A stretch of DNA of 64,000 bases from Microbacterium sp. ET2 (GTDB lineage: Bacteria; Actinomycetota; Actinomycetes; Actinomycetales; Microbacteriaceae): assembly GCF_030347395.1 (NCBI RefSeq), contig NZ_CP128170.1, positions 806,001 through 870,000 on the forward strand, given 5' to 3'. Shown here piece after piece: positions 27,068 through 35,217 of the stretch. The stretch's first letter is position 1. The number at the start of each line of letters is the position of its first letter. The notes beneath the pieces are model-generated. The model ran no database searches. It was not told where the DNA came from and saw only the letters and a program-made list of their open reading frames with translations. The translations under genes and the position numbers were made by a program.

Positions 27068-27990
27068 TGCTCGACGCTCGGATTGACGACCGCCTCATCG
27101 AGCAGGCCGAAGTCGACATCCCAACTGGTCATGATCGTCTCGTAGGTGCCGTCCTCGATGAGCTCGTTCACCGCTGCCGCGATGGCCTCGGTCATACCGG
27201 AGTCCTTCCCCACCGCTACTCCCTCGAGGTTCGGCTGGTAGTCCAGCGGCTGGATCTCCAGACCCTCGGCACTGCTGTCCTCGCGCAGCAGCCACGACAG
27301 CTGACCCTTTGCGGTCATGAACGCGTCGATGCGGTCGGAGCTCACGGCGAGGATCGCCGCAGCCTGCTGCGGGAACGAATCGATGGTCGGCGCCGGTTCT
27401 CCGGCGTCGTCGCAGATCGTCACGATCTCCTCGATCTGGATGAGGAACGCCGACCCTGCCAGCGCGCCGACGCGGAGCCCGCACAGGTCCTCGGGCGTGC
27501 TGATGTCCAGACCCGCATCCTCACTCGTGATGACTCCGGTGGTGCTCTCGTGCACGGCGACGATGTCGACGACGTCGAGCCGCTCTTGGGTGACGATGAT
27601 GGATGCCCACGAGCTGTCGAATCGGCCGTTCTCGATACCTGGGATGAAGGTGTCGAAGGCGCCCGACACCTCGGCGGTGTACTCCAATCCCAGCAACGCA
27701 GCGGCGGCGCGTCCGAGATCGGGGCCCCACCCCGCGATCTGGTCGTTCTCGTCGAGGAATGTGTCTGCCGGTGCGTTGTCGAACTGGATGGCGGTGAGGG
27801 TTCCGCGTTCAGCCACATCCTCGGGTACGAGTTGTGCCAGCTCGTCGTTGGTCTCGATGGTGACGCCGGCGACCTCGATCGATCCGCTGGAATCGTCCCC
27901 GTCGCCCGAGGCGCAGCCCGCGAGAGTGAGACCCAGAACTGAAAAGGCGGCGAGGCCGACGAGAACGCGGCGGGTGGCGGGGATGTTCAT
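27064..27990 (-). CDS. Polar amino-acid ABC transporter substrate-binding lipoprotein (family 3)
   Basis: This 308-residue protein has lipobox LTLAGC with Cys at residue 26 and a Ser/Asp/Gly linker. The family 3 domain includes AGWGPDLGRAAAALLGLEY, in place of the usual GFDVDL, and NGRFDSSWASIIVTQERLDVVDIV and LCGLRVGALAGS. These substitutions suggest a non-standard ligand. The ATG at 27990 was chosen over an upstream Met because AAGGAG lies eight bases before it and a signal peptide follows directly. It opens the importer operon, and copy B of the 26-bp element is 37-62 bases upstream. Confidence 0.92.
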   Translation of the reverse strand: MNIPATRRVLVGLAAFSVLGLTLAGCASGDGDDSSGSIEVAGVTIETNDELAQLVPEDVAERGTLTAIQFDNAPADTFLDENDQIAGWGPDLGRAAAALLGLEYTAEVSGAFDTFIPGIENGRFDSSWASIIVTQERLDVVDIVAVHESTTGVITSEDAGLDISTPEDLCGLRVGALAGSAFLIQIEEIVTICDDAGEPAPTIDSFPQQAAAILAVSSDRIDAFMTAKGQLSWLLREDSSAEGLEIQPLDYQPNLEGVAVGKDSGMTEAIAAAVNELIEDGTYETIMTSWDVDFGLLDEAVVNPSVEQ

Positions 27991-28026
27991 CGAGGCGGCT
28001 CCTTGCAGGTCGGACGAGGTCAAGTG

Positions 28027-28052
28027 TGTTCGTTGTACGCACGAGTGTTCAC
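28027..28052. promoter_or_regulatory. Shared 26-bp operator-like element, copy B
   Basis: The minus-strand reading fits GYGAAC-N4-GTGCG-N5-CGAACA with half-sites 19 bases apart. A third GTTC lies 11 bases beyond. It precedes the polar amino-acid importer operon. Confidence 0.68.
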
Positions 28053-28102
28053 TATGCGTTCATCGAAGTCAACACATTCGCTGGGCGCACAACCCGGACC
28101 GA

Positions 28103-28597
28103 TCAGCGGAACGAATCGACGACGGCGTTGCGGTGGTAATCGAAGATGATGTTCGTCCGGGTCGAGGCCACGCGGTCATGACCGGAGATCTGCTCCACGA
28201 CGAAGCGACGCAATGCCGAGGAGTCGGTCACGGCCACGTGAACGATGAAGTCGTCGGCGCCGCCGAGGAAGAACACCTGCACGACCTCGGCGAGCGAGCG
28301 GGTGTGTTCGGCGAAATCGGTGATACTCGCCTGACGTGCGCCGGGGCGGAGCGTCACCCCGACGAGGGCCTGCAGCGCCACGCCGAGCCTGGCCTGTGCG
28401 ACGCTGGCCGTGAACGACGAGATGACGCCGCGGTCGATGAGCCCGCGCAGGCGCGTATGGGCAGTCGACGGGGCGACGCCGACTCGCTCCGCTAGCGCGG
28501 CATTGGTGATCCTGCCGTCCGCCGTCACCGCCTCGAGGATCCGACGATCGAGCTCGTCCAACGGAACAGGTTGTGGATCGTTCGGCTCAGGTGCCAT
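28103..28597 (-). CDS. Lrp/AsnC family regulator (AldR-like)
   Basis: This 164-residue regulator has a winged-helix N-terminus (LDELDRRILEAVTADGRITNAALAERVGVAPST) and a RAM domain (VVQVFFLGGADDFIVHVAVTDSSALRRFV). The ATG at 28597 has AAGGAGGT upstream, and earlier in-frame codons are not needed. It is transcribed divergently from alanine dehydrogenase across a 122-base gap, the usual arrangement for an alanine-sensing activator of ald such as mycobacterial AldR. It is also the nearest regulator to the 26-bp-element regulon, but nothing in the sequence ties it to those sites. Confidence 0.92.
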   Translation of the reverse strand: MAPEPNDPQPVPLDELDRRILEAVTADGRITNAALAERVGVAPSTAHTRLRGLIDRGVISSFTASVAQARLGVALQALVGVTLRPGARQASITDFAEHTRSLAEVVQVFFLGGADDFIVHVAVTDSSALRRFVVEQISGHDRVASTRTNIIFDYHRNAVVDSFR

Positions 28598-28669
28598 CCG
28601 AGACCTCCTTCTTCGACACGGGCCCGTCAATCGGCGGAGAATGCCGAATGTTCATCGGATGGCCTGCCG

Positions 28670-28698
28670 TTTTGACGACTTTTCTCCAACACTATTCA
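28670..28698 (+). promoter_or_regulatory. Candidate alanine dehydrogenase promoter
   Basis: TTTTGA (28670-28675) and TATTCA (28693-28698) are 17 bases apart, ending 21 bases before the start codon of ald. This AT-rich patch contrasts with its surroundings and lies in the regulator/ald divergent gap. Confidence 0.4.
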
Positions 28699-28719
28699 TC
28701 AACTGCGAAAGGAGCGGTG

Positions 28720-29838
28720 ATGCGAGTCGGTATCCCAGCGGAGATCAAGAACAACGAAGACCGCGTGGCAGCGACGCCGGCGATCGTGGACCAGCTGCGT
28801 CGCCGCGGCCATGAGGTCGTCATCCAGGCGGGCGCCGGTGAGGGCTCTCGCATCTCCGACGCCGACTTCGTCGCCGCAGGGGCCAGGCTCGCCGCGACCG
28901 CGGACGACGTGTGGGAGCAGGGCGACCTGATCCTCAAAGTCAAGGAGCCGATCGCCGCGGAATACGGCCGGATGCGACGGGGACAGGTGCTCTTCACCTT
29001 CCTTCACCTCGCGGCCTCGCGCGCGTGCACCGAAGCCCTGCTCTCGAGCGGGGTCACCTCCATCGCCTACGAGACTGTTCAGCTGCCCGATCGCTCGCTC
29101 CCCCTGCTCACCCCCATGAGCGAGGTCGCCGGGCGCCTCTCGATCCAGGTCGGTGCCACCCATCTGATGCGCCCGGCCGGGGGACGCGGCACGCTCCTGG
29201 GCGGTATCGCCGGCACCCGCAAAGGCAAGGTCGTGGTCATCGGCGGCGGAGTCGCCGGTGAGAACGCCGCCCGCAACGCCGTGGGCTTCGGCGCGGACGT
29301 CACGGTGATCGACATCTCGCTCCCCCGCCTGCGGGCTCTGGAGTCGGAGTTCGGCGGTCTCATCCAGACCCGGCACTCGTCGCCTCTCGAGATCGCCGAT
29401 CAGCTCGTCGACGCCGATCTCGTCATCGGATCGGTGCTGATCCCGGGGGCTGCCGCGCCGAAGCTCGTCACCGACGAGATGGTGGCGGCGATGAAGCCTG
29501 GATCTGTGCTCGTGGACATCGCGATCGACCAGGGCGGCTGCTTCGAGGGCTCGCGACCCACCACCCACGACGAGCCGACCTTCGCGGTGCACGGGAGCCT
29601 GTACTACTGCGTCGCGAACATGCCCGGCGCCGTTCCCGAGACCGCCACGCGGGCCCTGACCAACGCCACCGCGCCCTACGTGCTGCGCCTGGCCGACCGC
29701 GGATGGCAGGATGCCCTCCGCGCCGATCCGGCGCTGAAGGCCGGCCTCAGCACCCACAACGGGCTGCTCACCAACGCCGATGTCGGTGCGGCACTGAAGC
29801 TGGATGTGGCAAGCGCCGACGTTGTGCTCGCGGCCTGA
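28720..29838 (+). CDS. ald: Alanine dehydrogenase
   Basis: This 372-residue NAD-dependent enzyme converts L-alanine to pyruvate and ammonium, or the reverse. Visible landmarks are the N-terminus RVGIPAEIKNNEDRVAATP, the substrate-binding Lys in LILKVKEP, the catalytic His in LFTFLHLAAS, the NAD motif VVVIGGGVAGENAARNA and SVLVDIAIDQGGCFE. The length matches family members (about 370). The ATG at 28720 has AAAGGAG seven bases upstream. A divergent Lrp-type regulator precedes it and a bidirectional terminator follows it. It can feed alanine from peptide uptake into pyruvate. Confidence 0.96.
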   Translation: MRVGIPAEIKNNEDRVAATPAIVDQLRRRGHEVVIQAGAGEGSRISDADFVAAGARLAATADDVWEQGDLILKVKEPIAAEYGRMRRGQVLFTFLHLAASRACTEALLSSGVTSIAYETVQLPDRSLPLLTPMSEVAGRLSIQVGATHLMRPAGGRGTLLGGIAGTRKGKVVVIGGGVAGENAARNAVGFGADVTVIDISLPRLRALESEFGGLIQTRHSSPLEIADQLVDADLVIGSVLIPGAAAPKLVTDEMVAAMKPGSVLVDIAIDQGGCFEGSRPTTHDEPTFAVHGSLYYCVANMPGAVPETATRALTNATAPYVLRLADRGWQDALRADPALKAGLSTHNGLLTNADVGAALKLDVASADVVLAA

Positions 29839-29853
29839 TCGGCAGGGACCGAC

Positions 29854-29892
29854 CACGGGGTGGGTGCGGCAGAGCGCCGTACCCACCCCGTG
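29854..29892. terminator. Bidirectional terminator between ald and the aldehyde dehydrogenase gene
   Basis: CACGGGGTGGGT pairs exactly with ACCCACCCCGTG, and an inner GGC/GCC pair extends the stem after a two-base mismatch. It lies between two convergent genes. Confidence 0.75.
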
Positions 29893-29896
29893 ACGC

Positions 29897-31261
29897 TCAG
29901 CCGGCTACCCGGATCAGCTTCTTGTTGACGAACTCGTCGGCGCCGATGAGACCGAGCTCGCGCCCGGTGCCCGAGCGCTTCACCCCGCCGAAGGGAAGCT
30001 CCGGCGAATCGGCGAGCACCACGTTGACGTAGACCATGCCGGCGTCGATCTCGTCGGCCACCCGCTGGGCCTGGTCGGGATCAGTGGTGAAGACATACGA
30101 GCCCAGTCCGAACCCGGTGTCGTTGGCGATGCGGATCGCCTCCGCCTCGTCCTTCACCCGGTAGACGACCCCCGCCGGGCCGAAGAGCTCTTCGCCGTAC
30201 ACATCCATCTCGGGGGTGACGTCGGTGAGCACTGTGCCCGGGAAGAACGCCCCATCCCGCGCCCCTCCCGTCACCAGTCGGGCCCCCTGCGAGACGGCGT
30301 CGTCGATCTGCTTCTGCAATCTCTCGGCCGCCGTTTCGGACGAGAGCGGGCCGAGGACGGTGTCCTCGGCCAGCGGATCGCCGACCTTGGCCGCACCCAT
30401 CGCCGCGGAGAACTTCTCGAGGAAGGGCTCGTACAGCTCGTCGACGACGATGAAGCGCTTGGCCGCGTTGCAGGACTGCCCGTTGTTGTCCAGTCGCGCG
30501 TCGACCGCTGCCTGCACGGTGGCGTCGAGATCATCCGTGGACAGGAGGATGAAGGGGTCTGAACCCCCGAGCTCGAGCGCGACCTTCTTCAGGTGGCGCC
30601 CGGCGACCTCGGCGACCGCCGCGCCGGCCCGTTCCGACCCCGTGACCGACACGCCCTGGACGCGCGGATCGGCGATGACTGCCGCGGCCTGATCGTTCGT
30701 GGCGTAGATGTTCGTGTAGGCGCCGACGGGGAGTCCCGCGTCGCGGTACATCGCCTCGAGGGCGGCTGCGGACTCGGGACACTGCGGCGCGTGCTTGAGC
30801 AGGATGGTGTTGCCGAGGATCAGGTTCGGCGCCGCGAAGCGCGCGACCTGGTAGTACGGGAAGTTCCACGGCATGATTCCCAGCAGCACACCGAGCGGTG
30901 TCCTGCGGATGACGGCGGTGCCCTCCCCCTCGATCTCCAGCGGCTGGTCGGCGGTGACCCGCTCGGCGACGTTCGCGTAGTACTCGGTGATGTCGGCGGC
31001 GAAGTCGACCTCGCCGAGCGCCGCGACGAGCGGCTTGCCCATCTCGCGCACGATGATGGCCGCCAGTTCGTCGCGACGCTCCCGGTGCAGGTCGGCGACC
31101 CGGCGGAGCAGGGCGGCGCGCTCCGAGACCGGCAGGTGGCGCCAGGAGCGATAGGCGATGTCGGCCCGATCGATCGCCGCGGCCAGTTCGTCGTCGCTGA
31201 TCGTCGGATAGGTGGCGAAGGTCTCCCCCGTCGCGGGGTTGATGACGGCATAGTCACTCAT
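29897..31261 (-). CDS. Aldehyde dehydrogenase, succinate-semialdehyde/4-aminobutanal type
   Basis: This is a 454-residue NAD(P)-dependent aldehyde dehydrogenase. The catalytic Cys lies in NNGQSCNAAKRF and the general-base Glu in VALELGGSDPF. MPWNFPYYQVARFAAPNL and the end PFGGVKRSGTGRELG are typical of the short succinate-semialdehyde dehydrogenase branch (about 455 residues). As the last gene of the putrescine/GABA operon it should oxidise succinate semialdehyde made by GabT to succinate, the 4-aminobutanal made by putrescine oxidase to GABA, or both. The ATG at 31261 has AAAGG upstream. Confidence 0.92.
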   Translation of the reverse strand: MSDYAVINPATGETFATYPTISDDELAAAIDRADIAYRSWRHLPVSERAALLRRVADLHRERRDELAAIIVREMGKPLVAALGEVDFAADITEYYANVAERVTADQPLEIEGEGTAVIRRTPLGVLLGIMPWNFPYYQVARFAAPNLILGNTILLKHAPQCPESAAALEAMYRDAGLPVGAYTNIYATNDQAAAVIADPRVQGVSVTGSERAGAAVAEVAGRHLKKVALELGGSDPFILLSTDDLDATVQAAVDARLDNNGQSCNAAKRFIVVDELYEPFLEKFSAAMGAAKVGDPLAEDTVLGPLSSETAAERLQKQIDDAVSQGARLVTGGARDGAFFPGTVLTDVTPEMDVYGEELFGPAGVVYRVKDEAEAIRIANDTGFGLGSYVFTTDPDQAQRVADEIDAGMVYVNVVLADSPELPFGGVKRSGTGRELGLIGADEFVNKKLIRVAG

Positions 31262-31313
31262 CGGTTCGTGCCTTTCTTGTCGTTCAGTCGTATCGGGCAT
31301 CGCCGTCTGATGG

Positions 31314-32891
31314 TCAGCGACGGCGGAGGCTCTCCGGTGCGTCGAGGCTGAGCGTCTCACCCCGGAAGAACGCCGGGCGCCTGATCGACTGCCAGATCAT
31401 GATGACGATACCGAGACCGATGATGACCACGCCGAGCACGAACACGCTTCCGACCCCGAACCATTCGGTCCCACTGCCGTAGTCCGGGTCCAGGCTCTCC
31501 ACCAGGGTGATGACGAACAACGCTGCCAGGATCACACCGCCGACCAGGGGGAACAGCAGCGTGAAGACGAAGCTGCGCACCGAGTCGAACCACTGCCGGC
31601 GGAAGTACCACACGCACGCGAACGCCGTGATGCCGTAGTAGAAGCAGATCATCATGCCGAGGGTCGTGATGGTGTCCCACAGCACATTCTCATTGATGAA
31701 GCGCATCACCGTGTAGAACACCGAAGCCACGACGGCCGAGACGATGGTGGCGTAGCCGGGTGTGAAGAACCGCGGCGAGACGCGGGCGAACTTCGCGGGG
31801 AGCGCGCCGTAGTGCCCCATCGCGAGGAGCGTGCGGGCGGGGCCGACGAAGGTCGACTGCAGCGACGACGCCGAGCTGGTGAGCACGGCGAGCGAGACGA
31901 GGAACGCCAGCGGCCCCAGGATCGGCCCGGAGAGGTAGAAGAACACGTTCGCCTGGATGTCGGGGTTGCCCAGACCCAACCCCTCCTCGCCCGTTCCCGC
32001 GAAGGCGAGCAGCGCGATCGAGATGAGGAGGTAGAGCGTGACGATCGTCACCACGGTGACGGTCGCTGCGCGTCCGGGGGTCTTCTCGGGGTTGCGGGTC
32101 TCCTCGTTCATCGTGAGGGTGACATCCCACCCCCAGAAGATGAAGATCGACAGCGACAGGCCGGCCACGATCGCGATCGCCGGTGTGACGACCAGCGGAT
32201 CGAACCAGGAGAGCTCGATGGGGCTCGCGTCGAATGCGGTGCCGTTCGCGACGTGCACGAAGGCGGCGATCGAGAAGACGAGCAGAACCAGCACCTGGAA
32301 GCTCACCAGCACGTACTGCAGCTTCTGGGTCGTCTGCATGTCCCGGTAGGAGATGACGGTCGCGCCCAGCATGAACAGCAGGCAGACCGCGACGTTGATG
32401 AAGGGGTTGAAGGCGAGTTCGGCGATCGTCCCGGGGCTCCCCGCGATCTGATCGATCAGCAGGAAAAGGAACTCCACGGCGATGCCGGCGAGATTCGACA
32501 GCACCAGGATCGTCGCAGCGACCAGGCCCCAGCCCGCCATCCAGCCCACCCACGGCCCGAAGGCGCGGACAGCCCAGGTGAACGATGTGCCCGAGTCGGG
32601 CATCGTGCGGTTGAGCTCACGGTAGCCGAATGCGACCAGCAGCATCGGGATGAATCCGAGCAGGATGATCGCGGGCACCTGGAAGCCGACCTCCGACACC
32701 GTCGGGCCGAGCGCCGCGGTGAGCGTGTAGGCCGGTGCGATGCAGGAGATGCCGATGACCACGGCGCCGATGAGGCCGACCGTCCCCGCACTCAGGCCCT
32801 TCTTCGACAGTCCGCCGGTCAGTGCCTCGGAGGCGGGTGGGGTGGCGGTCGTCGGGCCGCCGCTGCGCGGCCCGCTGTGTGCAGCGCTCAT
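31314..32891 (-). CDS. APC family amino acid/polyamine permease
   Basis: This 525-residue integral membrane protein has about 12-14 helices of the APC superfamily. The first helix holds the glycine-rich signature GLIGAVVIGISCIAPAYTL, followed by YRELNRTMPDSGTSFTWAVRAFGPWVGWMAGW, typical of amino-acid/polyamine/GABA permeases. It is probably the putrescine or GABA uptake system of the operon. The ATG at 32891 overlaps the stress-protein stop as ATGA, with GGAG seven bases upstream. The longer upstream frame is a shadow. Confidence 0.92.
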   Translation of the reverse strand: MSAAHSGPRSGGPTTATPPASEALTGGLSKKGLSAGTVGLIGAVVIGISCIAPAYTLTAALGPTVSEVGFQVPAIILLGFIPMLLVAFGYRELNRTMPDSGTSFTWAVRAFGPWVGWMAGWGLVAATILVLSNLAGIAVEFLFLLIDQIAGSPGTIAELAFNPFINVAVCLLFMLGATVISYRDMQTTQKLQYVLVSFQVLVLLVFSIAAFVHVANGTAFDASPIELSWFDPLVVTPAIAIVAGLSLSIFIFWGWDVTLTMNEETRNPEKTPGRAATVTVVTIVTLYLLISIALLAFAGTGEEGLGLGNPDIQANVFFYLSGPILGPLAFLVSLAVLTSSASSLQSTFVGPARTLLAMGHYGALPAKFARVSPRFFTPGYATIVSAVVASVFYTVMRFINENVLWDTITTLGMMICFYYGITAFACVWYFRRQWFDSVRSFVFTLLFPLVGGVILAALFVITLVESLDPDYGSGTEWFGVGSVFVLGVVIIGLGIVIMIWQSIRRPAFFRGETLSLDAPESLRRR

Positions 32892-33784
32892 CGCCGCTCT
32901 CCATTCATGCTTTCGTGGACGCGTGTTCGGGGCACGACGACCATCGGGACGGGAAGCTCGTGCAGCATCTTCGCCGCGGTCGAGCCGAGGAACAGCCGCC
33001 GGGGCTGCGCGAGGCGACTCGATCCGACGATCGCGAGCTCCCCGGGCTCCCAGCCGAGGTGCGAGACGGCGTCCTCGATGCTCTCTCCGCGCGCGACGAC
33101 CACGTCGGCCGTGATGCCCTCGGGAAGAGACCCCAGCGCCGTGCGGAGCACATCGTCGGCGTGGGCGGCGCCCGCCAGGCGGATGACACCGGTGTCGACG
33201 CTCGCGGGCAGGTCGACCGAGACGAGGGACAGCAGCCGCAGCTCCGCTCCGGTCGCGATGGCGAGCGCGATGCTCTCCTCCATGAGCGCGTCGGCACCCG
33301 GGCGCGTGCCGATCGCGGCCGTGATGCGGGTGACGCCGAGAGCGGGGTCCTGGCGACGCGACCCTTCGGGAGCCAGCACGACCGGAACGTCGGAGGAGTG
33401 CAGCAGCTCGGTGGCGACCGTGCCGAGGCGATGCCGACCGCGCAGCCCACCGTTGGCCGCGCCGACCACGACGTGCGACGCCTCGAACTCGTCGGCGGCG
33501 GCGACGAGGCCCTCGGCGAACGAGTCGCTGTAGCGGACGTGACCGACGTGGGAGACGCCCGCGGGGATGCCGGCGGCCGCACCCTCCAGCCACATCGTGG
33601 CCTGCTCGCGCAGGTATCGGTCGTAGCTGGCATTCGGCGGCGTGATGACGCTGCGATCGTCGCCGGGCAGCACGACGACGAGGTCGAGCTGCGCACCGGT
33701 CGCCTTCGCGAGGCGCGCGCCCAGCGCGACGGCGTCGGCTCCGGCATCCGTGGCGGTGTAGCCGACCACGATGCGGCCACTCAT
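32888..33784 (-). CDS. Universal stress protein, two UspA domains
   Basis: This 298-residue tandem UspA protein starts MSGRIVVGYTATDAGADAVALGARLAKA, the first domain's strand-helix. Domain 1 ends with VVVGAANGGLRGRHRLGTVATELLHSSDVPVVLAP and domain 2 with the equivalent VGSSRLAQPRRLFLGSTAAKMLHELPVPMVVVP. The G-x2-G-x9-G-S/T ATP-binding pattern is present in both. It is tucked between putrescine oxidase and the permease, with four-base overlaps at both ends, so it is made in step with them. A role in coping with the peroxide produced by the oxidase, or in controlling the permease, is conceivable but not shown. Confidence 0.92.
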   Translation of the reverse strand: MSGRIVVGYTATDAGADAVALGARLAKATGAQLDLVVVLPGDDRSVITPPNASYDRYLREQATMWLEGAAAGIPAGVSHVGHVRYSDSFAEGLVAAADEFEASHVVVGAANGGLRGRHRLGTVATELLHSSDVPVVLAPEGSRRQDPALGVTRITAAIGTRPGADALMEESIALAIATGAELRLLSLVSVDLPASVDTGVIRLAGAAHADDVLRTALGSLPEGITADVVVARGESIEDAVSHLGWEPGELAIVGSSRLAQPRRLFLGSTAAKMLHELPVPMVVVPRTRVHESMNGERR

Positions 33785-35154
33785 GCGCGCGCCGCCTCGA
33801 CGATGTTCTCGGCGACGAGGCGGCCCATGCGGATGGCACCGTCGACGTGCTGATAGCCGAGCCCTGCCATGTCGCTGCAGGCGAAGTGGATCGGACCGAC
33901 CGGTTCGCGCTGATCCGCGCCGTATCGGGTCAGACCGCCGAGGTCGAAGCTCGCGGCGTAGGCACCGCGCGTCCACTCCTCGGCGCCCCAGTCGCTCTCG
34001 TAGTAGACCACCGGATTCTTCGCCTCGGGCCCGTAGTAGTGCGAGAGCGACTCGAGGATGCGCTCCTTGCGCTCCTGGGGCGACAGGCGGAACACGTCAT
34101 CGGCATGACGGTCGGAGACGAACCCGACGAGAGTGCCGCGCTCGTCACCGTGGTTGGTGTTGTCGTACGCCTCGTGCGAGAGCTCGTAGGGGCTGAATGC
34201 CGTCCCCGACAACCCGTTGTCACGCCAGAAGGGCCGCTCGTAGACCGCGTGGACCTTGATGACGAGTCCCATCGAGATGTGCTGGTGCATCTGATGCTGA
34301 AGCCTCGGCAGCGGAGGCGAGAACGAGATGCGCGGGTAGAGCACCGGGGCGAGGGCCAGGATGACGAAGCGGGCGCGCACCGTCATGCGGTCGGCCTCCA
34401 CGGTCACGCCGCCGTCGGTCCAGTCGATGCGGCGCACCGGCTGGTCGAGGAAGACGTCGCCCCCGAGGCGCTCGGCGAGCAGGAGCGGCACCTGCTGCAG
34501 ACCGCCGACGACGCGCTTGTCGAGGATGAAGTCGGCGTCGACCAGGTGCGAGAAGCTCCCGGCCGAGGCCGCCATCAGCAGCGCCTGGAGGGTGGAGAAG
34601 GCGTGAGGGGGCTTGGTGAGCATCGCCCCCGCGATGAACAGCGCGATGTTGTCCCGGGCCTCGACGTCGTCGGTCTGCTCCGCCAGCCATGTCTCGAAAG
34701 AGGTGCGGTCGAGCTTCTCTGCGTCGGGATGCTCCCACGGACGGTCGGGATCGATCTCTGCGACCATCCGGTCGAGCCGCTCGATGAGGTCGACCATCAC
34801 CTTCTCCGTCGCCGCGGGCACAGGGAAGATCTCGCCGGTGAACCGGGTGAGCTCGCCGTCGGCGTTGATGTACACCGAGTCGCCCTCGCGGTAGCGGGAG
34901 TAGGTCTCCAGCCCCAGGTCCTCGAGCGTCTCGATCAGGGCTTCCTGGTCGGGCGAGACCCACTGGCCGCCCACTTCGAGCATCGCGCCGTCGATGACAT
35001 CCGTGTGCAGGCGCCCGCCGACCCGGTCGCGCGCCTCGAGGACGGCGACCGAGAGGCCTGCTTTGCGCAGCTCGTTCGCGGCCGCCAGGCCTGCCGCTCC
35101 CGCGCCGATGACGACGACGTCTCGCGTCAGCACGTCGGTGGTGGGGTCTGTCAT
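33781..35154 (-). CDS. puo: Putrescine oxidase (flavin monoamine oxidase family)
   Basis: This is a 457-residue FAD enzyme. The N-terminus has the dinucleotide motif VVVIGAGAAGLAAANELRKAG and EARDRVGGR, and the C-terminus GYQHVDGAIRMG. Internal stretches such as AMLEVGGQWVSPDQ, LFIAGAMLTKPPHAFS, SHLVDADFILDKRVVGG and QHQMHQHISMGLVIKVHAVY closely match the Micrococcus and Rhodococcus putrescine oxidases as I recall them. It oxidises putrescine with oxygen to 4-aminobutanal, ammonia and hydrogen peroxide. The ATG at 35154 has AAGGAG five bases upstream. It is the second gene of the operon after gabT and couples to the stress-protein gene. Confidence 0.93.
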   Translation of the reverse strand: MTDPTTDVLTRDVVVIGAGAAGLAAANELRKAGLSVAVLEARDRVGGRLHTDVIDGAMLEVGGQWVSPDQEALIETLEDLGLETYSRYREGDSVYINADGELTRFTGEIFPVPAATEKVMVDLIERLDRMVAEIDPDRPWEHPDAEKLDRTSFETWLAEQTDDVEARDNIALFIAGAMLTKPPHAFSTLQALLMAASAGSFSHLVDADFILDKRVVGGLQQVPLLLAERLGGDVFLDQPVRRIDWTDGGVTVEADRMTVRARFVILALAPVLYPRISFSPPLPRLQHQMHQHISMGLVIKVHAVYERPFWRDNGLSGTAFSPYELSHEAYDNTNHGDERGTLVGFVSDRHADDVFRLSPQERKERILESLSHYYGPEAKNPVVYYESDWGAEEWTRGAYAASFDLGGLTRYGADQREPVGPIHFACSDMAGLGYQHVDGAIRMGRLVAENIVEAARA

Positions 35155-35217
35155 GGTGCTCCTTCGCATCGGGTTCGAGCAGGCCACCCGGCGCCGCGGC
35201 ACCGGGTCTGTCGGGGG

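Noticed and set aside
31314..33839. 841-residue permease with a long N-terminal extension
   Set aside because: The extension is a shadow of the universal stress protein gene. The ATG at 32891 has a ribosome site and a four-base overlap.
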